A DNA stretch of 64,000 bases, from assembly GCA_963921935.1 (NCBI GenBank), contig OY998179.1, positions 55,100,222 to 55,164,221 of the forward strand, written 5' to 3'. Both the position numbers and the translations under genes were made by a program. The notes beneath the pieces were generated by a model, which saw only the letters and a program-made list of their open reading frames with translations, did no database searches and was not told the DNA's origin. Position 1 is the stretch's first letter. Every line of letters starts with the position of its first letter. Shown one piece after another: positions 35,994-46,579 of the stretch. Origin of the DNA: Galeruca laticollis. Its lineage: Eukaryota; Arthropoda; Insecta; Coleoptera; Chrysomelidae.

Positions 35994-36242
35994 CAGTGTG
36001 GAACAGCCAAATAGCGAAATGGAATAAATTCGGTAATACATAAATTAGGGCGTCTTCGGAAAAACCCTTGGACACGTCGATTGGTATTTCTAGTTGCGCA
36101 TTTTTTTAACAAGAATTCTGACAAATTTTCCTATTTTAAAAGCAATACCATGTATATTCCCCAATTTTCAGATTCTTCAGAAAATTCTACACATATTTCA
36201 TATATATGTCCTGCACCTATAGTTAACTGTTTCAGAAATGTC
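35994..36242 (+). repeat. Left TIR of the outer mariner
   Basis: Inverted copy of 53151-53432; begins CAGTGTGGAACAGCCAA (right copy CAATGAGGAACAGCCAA). Confidence 0.75.
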
Positions 36243-36600
36243 CGATTTATTGCAAAAATTAACATTAATAACTAATAAGTAATACTGTTTATTGCTTGGC
36301 GATGTAACAAAAAAACACATCTCAATGTAGGATATGTGCAAAATGCTTAAGAGAAAGTCTAATGGTGTTAGATCAGAGGATTGTGCTGGCCATTCCATCG
36401 ATTCTCGCCTTCCTATCCACCGATTTAAAATACTCGATTGAGGTACTGCCGGACATTTATTTGCTCTATGCTTCGGTGGTGCTCCATCATGCCGAAACCA
36501 TATCATATTCGCTGGAACTTGTGGGTTTGCTGAATCAGGATATAAATTCGTTAAAGTTGGCTCTTTTGAAATAAAATAATCAGCGACCCATTCAGGTTCA
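36230..36600 (-). pseudogene. Outer mariner transposase, C-terminal part
   Basis: Minus strand from the copia junction. ANMIWFRHDGAPPKHR holds the second catalytic Asp and SSDLTPLDFLL the third, with NRWIGRRESMEWPAQ between them, as in DD41D mariners (42 residues here by my count). The sequence after LDFLL diverges at once, so the C terminus was deleted before the TIR. Confidence 0.82.
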
Positions 36601-36793
36601 TGAAAAACTGCCTTTAGCATATTGTACTTAAGTTGGCTAGTTTGTAAGAGTTTAAAAAAGAAGAAGAAATGTTTTAAGTAAATAAATATAGTATGACCAC
36701 GTTGTTGCTTTTAAGTTAAGTGATGATTGGTATTAGATATGGAATAAAAAGATTGTTAAAGTTAAAAAGCTTCTATTATTATAAAACTAAAAA
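36601..36793 (+). repeat. 5' LTR of copia element
   Basis: Homologous to 38366-38478 joined to 42539-42635; the primer binding site follows within a few bases. Confidence 0.8.
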
Positions 36794-36812
36794 CAACAGG
36801 TTATAGGCCCAG
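36794..36812 (+). other. Copia-type primer binding site
   Basis: CAACAGGTTATAGGCCCAG differs at one base from the known Drosophila copia site, which pairs with an internal part of initiator methionine tRNA. Confidence 0.8.
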
Positions 36813-36878
36813 AGAACTCTCTAAATAAAAACTAAAACTTATAAAAGAAACCGAGAACTGAAAATCAAGAAGAAAGTC

Positions 36879-38360
36879 ATGGCTAATAACGAATCCGAAG
36901 AAATTGCTAGCATCGAAAAATTGATAAATGCCAAATCATTTTGAATTATGGTAATTTGAAATTGGAATATTTTTCAAAGCAAGCGGACTGGCGATGAAAC
37001 ATGCGAAGACTTGACTGCCGAAAAAAACAAAAAGTCATGGATCCAGAGAGATGCAAGAGAATGAAAAATAATAATATCCACAATTGACAAAAAGACCTTA
37101 ATTCATGTCATGAACTGTAAAACATATGCTGAAATGTATCTAAAAATTAAAAACATATTTAAAAATAATACTGAAGATCAGAAATATCATTTATTGCAAG
37201 TATTTTTTAGTTGCCAGTTTGAGAGGGGAACTGAATTGTCCTCCCACATAAGTAAGCTTAAAAATATGGCCTACGGATTAAAATCCTGAAAGCAGGATAT
37301 AAATGATGAAATTTTATTGTCTAAAATACTATGCACATTACCAGAAAGATACACATATTTCAAAACTGCTTGGGAATCAACACAACCACAATACAAAACT
37401 ATAGATAACCTCACTGCAATACTTTTGGCGGAAGAAAACTCTTATAAAACTAAAAATGGATAAGAAAAACCAGTAGCATTCTAAAGTACTGAGATATTAT
37501 GCTACTCGTGCAATAAAACAGGACACATATCACGTTTCTGTAAAAATAAACCAAGTACATAACAACATAGCAACCAAATAAAAAACATAGTACCTGAAAT
37601 ATTTTGCAAAATATGTAAAAAGACAAATCATTATGAATCAAGATGTTTCTTTAGAAACAAGCAACAAAATTGAACAGGTGATAAAAAGGTATCCTTCTTG
37701 ACTGAAACAATAATATCAGAAAACTCAGGCTAAAAACTATTTATTTTGGATTCAGGAAGCACATCACACATGGTGAATGACAAAGAGATGTTCAACAACT
37801 TGGTAAAAACAAATGTAGACATATGTGTTGATAAGCAAAATGCAAAAATAACACCAGCTAAAGGTATTGGAAACATAGAAATGTATGTTAAATCAAGTCC
37901 TGTACGTACCAGAACTAAGCAAAAATTTATTATCTGTTTCTGCTATAACCGAAAATAAAGGTAAAGTAGTCTTTGAAGAAGATGAAGTGTATGTCATGAA
38001 AGAAAGAAAAATGAAAATGGTTTGTATATGATGAACTTTGAACATAATAATCTCGAGGATAATCTTAACAAGGGAGAAATTCATTTGACCGAAACAAAAG
38101 ACGTAAAAGTTCAAAATTGGCATAGAAAACTAGGGCATAATAACATAAAGAGTATGAAAAAGCTAATTGATGGCAAAATGGTAACAGGAATAGACATAAA
38201 CTCAGAAGATTGTGTGAATGAATAAAGGGTAAACAGTCGAGACTTCCTTTTCATACAGAAAGAACCAGAGCACAAAAATCTCTGGAAATTATACATACTG
38301 ATATATGCGGTCCAATAGATCCACCAACATGGGACAATAAAAAATATATTCTGACAATCA
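36879..38360 (+). pseudogene. Copia gag-protease-integrase fragment
   Basis: ATG at 36879 opens Gag, which has several stops (first after NAKSF). Seen in order are EDQKYHLLQVFFSCQF, ERYTYFKTAWEST, the zinc knuckle CYSCNKTGHISRFC near 37500, and the retropepsin active site LDSGSTSHMVND near 37746. The integrase zinc-binding region WHRKLGHNNIKSMKKL near 38119 and the first catalytic Asp region (IHTDICGPID) near 38297 follow. The frame changes several times. Similarity ends at KKYILT, where the 3' LTR begins. Confidence 0.82.
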
Positions 38361-38365
38361 GGTTC

Positions 38366-38478
38366 ATGAATAACTGCCTTTAGCATATTGTACTTAAGTT
38401 GGCTAGTTTATAAGAGTTTAAAAAAGAAGAAAAAGAGAAATGTGTAATTATTGTTTTGTTTTAAATAAATAAATATAG
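38366..38478 (+). repeat. 3' LTR of copia element, left piece
   Basis: Matches the first part of 36601-36793 and ends at AATAAATATAG, where gypsy copy B is inserted with the duplication ATAG (38475-38478 and 42539-42542). Confidence 0.85.
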
Positions 38479-38572
38479 TGTAATGTTTTTCTTATTTATT
38501 TAAACAGTAAAAGGGTGGGATAAACTTTAAACACACGGTATGGCTACTTACGAATTTATTTGAATATTAAAA
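38479..38572 (-). repeat. 3' LTR remnant of gypsy copy B
   Basis: Only the last 90 or so bases of the LTR remain, joined to sequence after integrase; the left part has been deleted. Confidence 0.8.
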
Positions 38573-38735
38573 ATCTCGAAAGATAATCTCTACCATGTTC
38601 CTGATAACTCGCCAATCCAAGTGGTTACTCGCTATTTTAGGCATAGCCAGTTTCTTCACGCTGGATTCTAACACATAGTCTCGGAGGTTTCGAAGTGCTT
38701 CCCACACATCGCGGTAGGTAGATCGATCTTGAAAT

Positions 38736-40275
38736 TCATTTTTTAGTTACCACGTAGAAGACATACCGCGAAGTATGTTTCAGTTTCAGTATCTTGCCAG
38801 GGGCTGGAATATGGTCTTCAAGTTTTTCTAATTTTGCCCTCTTTCGAAAGACGGATGCCAACCCTCGTGCGTTCTTGGAACGGGCGAAGATGTATGCCAG
38901 TGAATAATTTTCCGGTGGAGTGAACAAATCCTGTCGTTGTTCTGAAGTAACTCCATATCTAGTTTTCCCGGCACCTCTATACGCGCCCATAAATTCATCG
39001 AAGGTAGGGTCAGATACATCTCGAATATGGTTTACTCCTTTCTCTAGGTCATGGTCTCCTTCGAATGGCGCTAGTCGGTTTTGGTGAAATACTTTTGGTT
39101 TTCCGTTGGGGATCTTGCTTATGCGATATATAACATCATTGATCCTTTTCTTGATTAAGGATGGACCTTCCCAGGATTTTTGTAATTTTGGAGAAAATCC
39201 TTTTCGCCTTGTCGGGTTGTGTAACCATACTTTGTATCCTTCTTTAAAACCGCCTTCTGTGGCCTGCGTGTCGTAGCGACTTTTCATTCTGTCGCTGGCA
39301 ACTTGAAGGTTTGTTCGAACTAATTCATGAATATTGTCTTGCCTTCTTCTCAAATGGATCGCGTAGTCTTCGCATGCAAGCCAAATTTCAGGTCACAAGG
39401 ATGCCTCATTTCACGTCCAAACAGGATTTTCGCAGTGTTTCACCCGTGGACTTATTGACGGCAGATCGATTAGCCAATGCGAATAGGGAAATATACTGGT
39501 CCCAATCCCTCTGATGGCTGGAAACTACTTTGGACAGGTATTTTCCAGTAGTCCTGTTCATTCTCTCCACCATTCCATCTGACTGTGGATGTAATGCTGT
39601 TGTCCTGGTCTTCTTCATTCCCAGCTTCTCGCAAATCTCCTGGAATAGATGGCTTTCGAAATTTCTTCACAGGTCGCTGTGGACTTCCAAGGGCACTCCA
39701 TATCGGCTGATAAATTCCTTCACCAATACATCCGCGACAGTTGTGGCCTCTTGGTTCGGGATAGCGTAAATTTCCACCCACTTTGTGAAATAGTCCATTA
39801 CAAACCGTATGTATTTGCTACCATTTTTTGTCGTCGGAAATGGTCCAGTGATATCTAAAGCAATCGTTTCGAAAGGGCTTCCAACAATATACTCTTTCAT
39901 ACTTGCCTCTCTCTTTCGATGTGGTCCATTACTCGTAGCACAAGTCGTACATTCCTTATACCAGTCCTTCAAATCGTCGGAGCTGTTCATCCAATAAAAC
40001 CTCCCACGAACTCGCTGAAGGGTATTCTTCACTCCCAGATGACCTCCCTATGGACTTTCGTATAACTTCTTCAGTACCTCAACTACTCTAGGTCTAGGGA
40101 TAAACAGCTGTCTTCTCATCTAGGAACCATCATCGTATCCAAGGACTCTTTTCAACAGCCCTTCTTCCAGGACAAGGGAGACCCATTGAGCCCAATACGC
40201 CTTGAGTTTGGGTGAAAATCTTGACACTTCTTGCCAGGTAGGTCGCCGATTTTCTTCCTTCTACTGCCAAATCTT
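38736..40275 (-). pseudogene. Integrase of gypsy copy B
   Basis: Four minus-strand frames make one mdg1/412-like integrase. The zinc-binding CTTCATSNG is near 39945, the first core Asp is in ALDITGPFPTT, the second in VHSDL (followed by a stop), and Glu is in HPQSDGMVERMNRTT near 39590. A C-terminal GPY-like module (WEGPSLIKKRINDVIYRI) comes before the end at 38736. All three catalytic positions are still present. Frameshifts and stops prevent translation as one chain. Confidence 0.82.
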
Positions 40276-41479
40276 CTATAGGCAAGGATCATTCTCCTGA
40301 TTTTCTCTGATCCTGGTGGGTGACCATTCTTCATTGACTACTGTAGTTTTTGAAACTGCAGCTTCCCTAGATTCCGCCTTGTTGCAGTGGGAGCAGTCTG
40401 TTGGGCACGGCCGTCTGGACAGGGAGTCGGCATTTCGGTGACGACTCACATCAGCTGGATGTTCACCCCTGTCTGATTCCCCCTGTGACTGGAGTTCTTG
40501 GGTTACAGGAGTATTGGGGTGCTTAGACGGACTGCGTACGTGTTCGAGATCGCCACACTTCCGGCATTTGATTTTCTTCGGTTTCTTTTTTGCCATACCT
40601 TTCAACAAGTTGACGATCTGGTCAAGTTTGTCATCGTCATCTTCTTCCTGCATGGTCCTACCTTTGTTGTACCGCGAGATCATCGTGGCTGCTTTGCATT
40701 TGAGAGGTTCTTGGTTTGCAGGAGTCGTAGAACGCTTACACGAACTGCGTGCATGCTCTAGCTCGCCACGATTACAGCACCTGATTTTCTTCGGCTTCTT
40801 GTGTACCATACCTTCCAACAGGTTGACGATCTGGTCAAGTCTGCCATCGTCATCTTCTTCCTGTATGGTCCTACCTTTATTGTATCCGGAAGCCATATTC
40901 AAGAGCAGCAGCCAATGCGTCGACTAATGTTTTGAGATGAAATAAACGAAGCGTCCTCTGCATATCGGAGTCACCTAAGCCATCAATAAAGGCCTGGATG
41001 CCTAATCATTCCATCATGTTATCTGGTGCTGATGGATAAGCAAATCAAACTAGTCGGGCAATATCCACTTCATTCTCTTGAAGGGCTTCGTCAGGTTTCT
41101 GCCTTCGGTTCTTCAGCTGGGACTGGTACGAATGTTCTAGATGCTCGTGACCGTACCGCATGTCCAACCTCTTCTTCAGCAGCTCGAAGTCATCCGTTTC
41201 TTCAAGCGGTATTGTCTGAAGTACATCTAAGGCATCTCCCCGAAGCGCTATAGTTAGGTTCACTGCTTTCTCAATGTCGGACCAATTATTCACTCTAGCG
41301 GCTGCTTCAAACTGTTCCACATAATTGGTCAACGACATTTTTCCATCGAACGTTGGGGCCTTGACTCGTGTAGAACTGCCAATGTCTTCTAACTTAGGGT
41401 GTGCTTCTGTCTTGCAAGGTTTCATTTGCTTGGTCTTCTTTCCTTCCGCTAGCGTGTCTTGAGTTCTTATATCTGTCAT
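40276..41479 (-). pseudogene. Gag core and fused integrase linker, gypsy copy B
   Basis: It starts at an ATG overlapping the stop of the preceding ORF. The capsid-like region (APTFDGKMSLTNYVEQFEAAAR; LTIALRGDALDVLQTIP) runs to a stop at 41045. It continues after a broken stretch at 40902 with two tandem copies of a zinc-knuckle segment (KIRCCNRGELEHARSSC and KIKCRKCGDLEHVRS) sharing the preamble SRYNKGRTMQEEDDD or a close variant. The frame then enters RHRNADSLSRRPC, which in complete elements belongs between RNase H and integrase. The join is open and in frame. Confidence 0.82.
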
Positions 41480-41985
41480 TTTTTTCCTACCTCCTTGATT
41501 TTCTCGTCCATCGATGTCATCTTATTCTCCATCTTCTCGTCCATCGTTGTAATCTTATTCTCGATTTTCTCGTCCATCGTTGACATTTCATTCTTGATTT
41601 CAGATTTTAGAGACGAAATTTCATTTTTAGCGTCAGCGGCAATGTCGTTTTTCATTAATAAGATATCGGCAGATATATCGTCCATCAAAGCAGAAATCTT
41701 GTCGTCAATATGAGCAGAAATGTCGTTCTTCATGTCGTTTTTCACATTCGTCGAAATTTTCACTTTCATGGAAGAAATCTTCTCGTCCATGTTCTCTTCC
41801 ATGGCAGAAATCTTAGCAGAAATTGACGAGATTAAGGTGGAAGCCTCGTCATTAAATGAAACTGTTTCTGGATCAAAGCCATCATTTTCCAGTGCCACTT
41901 TAAGTCTTTCTACTAATTCACTTCTCTTACCGGACGTTTCCAACTCACGATCTTCCAATTCTGCTCTTAACACTTACACATAGTC
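41476..41985 (-). pseudogene. Gag N-terminal ORF (SAP-like and coiled coil), gypsy copy B
   Basis: A SAP-like motif (LRAELEDRELETSGKRSELVERLKVAL) precedes a coiled coil with tandem repeats of MDEKIENK type. ATG at 41985 in copy-A-like context is followed by a frame disturbance; the open frame proper begins at 41973. It ends in TGA overlapping the ATG of the next ORF. Confidence 0.75.
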
Positions 41986-42025
41986 TCTTGGCCATTTTTA
42001 CGTAGCAATTTATTTATATTATTCA

Positions 42026-42038
42026 ACTTCTGACACCA
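42026..42038 (-). other. Primer binding site, leucine tRNA (gypsy copy B)
   Basis: Minus-strand TGGTGTCAGAAGT, same as in copy A, directly after the 5' LTR. Confidence 0.8.
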
Positions 42039-42039
42039 A

Positions 42040-42538
42040 TGTAATGTTTTTCTAATTTATTTGAACTGTAAACGCGTGAGATGAACTTTAAACACACGGT
42101 ATGGCTACTTACGAATGTATTTAAACACTAAACTACTCACTCACACTTAATTTATATACACTTAACTATTCACTTAAAATAAATTTATCTGCACACAACC
42201 TTAATTATTAATTTATATCAACATTTTACTGTTCGCTATTTCGGTGTATTCTTCTTCATTCGTCGAGATCACTTTATTAACTAACTAACTCTTTTTGGTC
42301 GGTCCCTGATATATTAGTGCCTTTTTCACTAGATAATTCTAGATTGCGGCTCACTCAAAAACAATTGGCTTTCTGGCATTTTCTAGATAATACTGGTCAC
42401 AAAAACAATGTCTAGATAAGATAGTCACAATCGTAACCAATTCTAAGAATCCCTGCGCGTCTGCCATAATTTTAACTTTCATACCTGGCTTAGACAGAGT
42501 CGGATTTAAGGACTATACCAGTGTGCTGTTTCATAACA
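42040..42538 (-). repeat. 5' LTR of gypsy copy B
   Basis: Minus-strand TGTTATGAAAC ... AACATTACA, 499 bp, homologous to 22683-23398 without the hairpin insertion. Confidence 0.88.
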
Positions 42539-42635
42539 ATAGTATGACCACGTTGATGCTTTTAAATTACGTGTTGATTGGTATCTGATAAGGAATAAAA
42601 AGATTGAAGCTTCTATTAATATAAAATTAAAAAAA
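42539..42635 (+). repeat. 3' LTR of copia element, right piece
   Basis: Continues the copia LTR interrupted at 38478 (ATAGTATGACCACG...), ending near the run of A at 42631. Confidence 0.85.
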
Positions 42636-43279
42636 CGGGCTCGACATTAATTTAGAGCAGTGCTAAATAATTATAGCCATTCAAATTATCATCAATGAAA
42701 AAGGGACCTAATACGAGTATGATACGATCGCCAACAATTCCTACCCAAACATTATCCTTTTAAGGGTATCACGTATGTTCTTCTCTCATCCAGTGAGAAT
42801 TGTCCACTGACAAATAGCGGCAATTTTGAACAGAAAAAGTACACTCATCAGAAATCAAAACATGTTCTAATTGGATCACCGTACATTGCCATCACAGAAA
42901 TTAGTTCTCCTATCAAAATTTCCTTCCATGAGTTGCTATTGTTTTATAGGGATGCTTTTATTTTCTATTAATGATCGAATAATCGATGAATGGTTGATAT
43001 CGAACATTGAGGTTGCTTGCCGACTAGAAGTATATATGTTTTTCTCAAATTCAAGCATAATATCCAATTTGGTATCATTAGTTATTGCATTGGCAGCTGT
43101 TTTTTATCTGCATTACATGTTCAAGCTCGTTAAACTACTTCTCTATTTTAATAATTATCCCTTGGGATACACGCGGCAAATTTGGAACTTACTTTTTCAT
43201 GAAATAAGCGAGCAACTTCCATTTGTGTCTGTGTGTTATCTCCATAACCAATCATCTGTCGAATTTTTATTTTGTGCAT
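42636..43279 (-). pseudogene. Outer mariner transposase, N-terminal part
   Basis: ATG at 43279 (MHKIKIRQMIGYGDNTQTQMEVARLFHEK) begins the helix-turn-helix region. Several frame breaks follow. ISDECTFSVQNCRY near 42862 holds the first catalytic Asp and VWVGIVGDRI and GPFFIDDNLNGYNYLALL lead into the copia junction at 42636. The gene resumes at 36600. Confidence 0.8.
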
Positions 43280-43400
43280 TTCTGATACACAGTTAAGGAA
43301 ATTCAAACAACTATAACACTAACAACTACAGTCATGCAGTCAGATAACAATCTGTTAATGTCAGGCGTCTTAAGCAAAAGTAAACAAAACCATTCAAGTG

Positions 43401-43633
43401 AGTTTTGTTTTTCTTTATGAAAAATGGCTTTTTAAAAAGAACTGAAATTAACTTTAACAAAAATATATTTTAACAAAGAGCAGAAATTATACAAAAAATG
43501 TATAAAGACTGTACTGAGATTTATACGAGTTTAAAAAAAATAATATGACGTTCAGACACAATATATAATATCGTATAAAGTGTTTATTATGCAGTTTCAC
43601 AGGTGCCCACTTGATAGCGCTGTAGATATAACT
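43401..43633 (-). repeat. 3' LTR of the errantivirus-like element
   Basis: 233 bp. The 5' LTR lacks about 58 bp that are present here near 43530-43590. The env frame ends inside it. Confidence 0.88.
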
Positions 43634-45295
43634 CCTCCCTCCTTGAGTTTCGGAAAACACGGAGTGGCTTTTCGAATTTTTTTTCCTTCTGTTAGGTTTT
43701 CCTTTGGTTTTTCCTTGAAAATATTCAAAATTTGGGTTCTATATTTGATGAAAATGGAGACTAAGGCGCAGGCAATTGCAATTCCAATAACTGTTCCTAA
43801 TATGCTTGTGTAATTATACAGATTGTCTTCCACTTCTGAAATTGGTTCTAATTGTTTCGAAATTCTTCAAAGTCTATTTTCGTTATGTTCGGAATTTGGT
43901 AATTCCTGGAACCACCGAACGTTTCCATCTCAATTTTTGGTAGTATAAACGGCTTGCCATTACTTATTGGGATTTTATTAATGTATTTCTGGATATTAGT
44001 CCATACCTCCCAAGAGTCTGGTATTTTGATTAAAATTGGAGACGTCACAAGAATCTGTTACTTCTACATTTTGAAAATATTTGTTGAGGTTTTTCGGGTA
44101 TGATTAAGATTTCGTTTTCGGTGACTGGTTCGACGACTGTCTCTGGTAAATTTACTTCAATGATGTTGCAATGTGAGAGGTCTTCTCCTTGGATTAGTTG
44201 CGTTGTACAATTATCTTGGGATACAGGATTTTGTCGAAAATAATACGTGTCGTCTAGAAGAGGGCAATCTTCTTTCTCGAATTGGTTATCTTCATTGTTG
44301 TGTGCCAAATAGGGAAATAGAGGGGTAAACGTTTTATGATTTTGGATTACTGGGAAAATATGATGAAATTTGTAGGTTTTTTCTTCAAGGATAGGTATGT
44401 CAATTGCAAAAATTAATTTCGAATTTGATATTGACACTTGAGTGCCCAAAAACTGATAATAAGTTAATAAATTCTCAAATTTAGGAATTTGATTAGAGTT
44501 ATATATATTATGTAAATACTTAATCATTTCGAAAATATCAGTACTAGAAATTATTGAATTATGAAGAGAGTTTGGTTTGGAAAATACTACTGCATTTCCT
44601 AAGTTATCTAATAATGTAATCGTTGATTGGCAATCTAAATTAATTTGTGTTATAATTCCCTGAAAACGTAGATAACTTTCAAGAGTTTCTATTTTATGGT
44701 AAAATGAAGCTTGTATTTTTTCTAAATTATTTTTGAGAATTTCTTGATTATTGTTTAAGATATTTATAGATTTATTATAGTGTTCAATACGTTTTTTGTA
44801 AAAAGAGGTTTGTAAATCAACTTCTGTAATAATATTTTTCTGGTTTTTCTGCAGTATTATATCTTTCTTCATCATCTGCATCTAATGTGCCAAGAAGCCA
44901 TTTGTCAATTTCTCCTAAGGCATTAACAAGTCCTCTTTTACTTCTGATATGGGGATATAGATTATTCAGTTTTATTTCTAAATAATTAATTAAAGATTCT
45001 GTCCTTGTCAAAATACTTTGTGCTAAATTATGATACGATATGGGGTTATACTATTAATTATTTTAATACTATCTTTAATGATATTATAATATTTTATTAG
45101 GTTATTTACTTGCTTAAAAATAGTGTCTAAATCTACATAGCGTATAAATGTATGTTTATTGTATATAATACGAAAATTTCCTAATTGGATTGGAAGGATT
45201 AGGTTTTCGATTTTAGTGGTAGATACATCCCCTTCAATGCATTGTATCTGCTGAATCATGATGTATGTTGTCATCAATGTCAGGAGGTTCATCAT
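43597..45295 (-). pseudogene. Envelope-like gene, several frames
   Basis: The pieces in order are 45295-45023 (hydrophobic start like a signal peptide), 45011-44817 (a basic furin-type site RSKRG near 44940 followed by a conserved errantivirus env region), 44881-44045 (coiled ectodomain), 44048-43848, and 43833-43597. The last has a membrane-spanning segment of about 20 hydrophobic residues and a basic tail. In related elements the protein is a membrane fusion glycoprotein. At least three frame changes separate the pieces, so no full protein can be made. Confidence 0.82.
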
Positions 45296-45612
45296 CGTTA
45301 GATTCCTGTAACGATTTGTTTGTTACTAACCTCGGTTTTGTAGTCAGATTTTTATGGTTTGTACCTTTATTAGTTTTAATGAGGATACCTTTTTGGCTTA
45401 GTACTTTCGTCTTTTTAAATTTGGGTAGTTTTTTATTTCTCTGTTTAGTTTTTATGTAGCATGTTTCTTGGTTTGCAAAATCTGGGGGATTTTCCCGTTT
45501 TTCATTTCGTTTTTGAATAATCTTTTCTTTTGTGGATTCATTATTTTGCTTAATCTTTTCTTACAATATTTCACTATTTTCTTTATGATCTTGTACGTAA
45601 GTTGATATTATG
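45240..45612 (-). pseudogene. Integrase C-terminal end of the errantivirus-like element
   Basis: The minus-strand frame STYVQDHKENSEIL, then lysine-rich sequence with KRNEKRENPPDF and TNKGTNHKNLTTKPRLV, is typical of the Pol tail of errantiviruses. It is separated from the integrase core at 46580 by the satellite block and contains a stop after SEIL. Confidence 0.75.
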
Positions 45613-46572
45613 ACTTTTCCGCCCAACCTTCCCATATGCGAGAAAAGTATTGGTTTACCCCAAAAAAAGTTGGAATTTTGAAAAAAAAATTTAAGTTATT
45701 TTCACGTTTTCCATTAACAACACGAAAAAACGTTTTTTAGAAAAAAATATCCTGTGTGTATGTCGTCGTCGTCGTTGTCGTCGGCCACTTTTCCTTACAT
45801 GTCTTGTTAGCACGATACAGCCTCTGGTGTGCATTAAGTGAGCAATTTAATGATTGAATATTGTTAAGGACATGTCACATATGATCCCCATTGATTTTCA
45901 GTTCACCAGAGCCAGTACAACGGGGCTATGGTACTTGAAGTACGACATTTTGTAATTTTTTGAGAAATTTCAGTTTGTTAGCACGATACAGCCTCCGGAG
46001 TTCAAAAAGTCACCAATTTTATGATTGAATATTATTCAAAGCATATCAACAATGAACCCTATTGATTTTCAGCTCACCGAAGTCAATACAACAGGTGCTA
46101 CAGTACTATAAATACGATATTTTTGCCATTTTTGAAGAAGTTTCAGTTTGTTAGTACGATACAGCCTCGGGAGTATATACAAATGACCAATTTTATGATT
46201 GGATATTATTCAGAGCATCTCAAAGATGAACCTTATTGATATTCAACTCAGTGAAGCCAGTAAAACGGGTGCTATGGTACTTAAAGTACCAAATTTTCGT
46301 ATTTTTTTGAGAATTTTCAGTTTGTTAGCACGATACAGCCTCCAGAGAGTATACGACTGATCAATTTTATGATTGAATATTGTTCGAGATGTCTCGCAGA
46401 TGTACCCTATTGATTTTCAGTTGACTAGAGCGCTTACAGTGGGTCCTATAAATTTAGATATACTGAATTTTTGGAGGAGAAATTTCGGTTTGTTAGCACG
46501 ATACATCCCCCGAAGTGTATCCAAGTAACAATTTTATGATAGAATATTGTTCAGGGCCACAGATGCGGAAAA
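45613..46572. repeat. Block of 172-bp tandem repeats with 10-bp inverted ends
   Basis: The word TTGTTAGCACGATACAGCC or a close variant recurs at 45804, 45975, 46148, 46322 and 46490, spacing 168-174 bp, with similar sequence throughout each unit (about 4.4 units). The block ends in ACTTTTCCGC on the left (45613-45622) and GCGGAAAAGT on the right (near 46563-46572). A (GTC)n stretch lies at 45762-45783 just before the first unit. It interrupts the pol gene of the errantivirus-like element. There is no ORF. It may be a non-autonomous transposon with an internal tandem array. Confidence 0.8.
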
Positions 46573-46579
46573 GTTAGTT

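Larger units (their letters stand above)
38479..42538 (-). mobile_element. Gypsy copy B: deleted Ty3/gypsy element inside a copia LTR
   Basis: Its minus-strand order is 5' LTR (42538-42040), leucine-tRNA site, gag, integrase and a truncated 3' LTR (38572-38479). The insertion point in the copia LTR is exact, with a 4-bp duplication ATAG. The element lacks protease, RT and RNase H; the same junction occurs in copy A at 22683-25205. Confidence 0.88.
36601..42635 (+). mobile_element. Ty1/copia element, RT lost, 3' LTR split by gypsy copy B
   Basis: The LTRs are about 193 bp: 36601-36793, and 38366-38478 plus 42539-42635. The copia-type primer binding site, gag, protease and the start of integrase are present, and the integrase core then runs directly into the 3' LTR near 38360. 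The rest of integrase, RT and RNase H are deleted. It interrupts the outer mariner transposase. LTR boundaries are approximate and no target duplication was resolved. Confidence 0.82.

Noticed and set aside
39311..40927. Plus-strand ORFs opposite gypsy copy B gag and integrase
   Set aside because: Shadows of the minus-strand genes, which show the real family motifs.
45750..46560. CRISPR-like array of regularly spaced repeats
   Set aside because: The whole 172-bp unit is repeated, with no unique spacers, and the context is eukaryotic: this is a tandem satellite.
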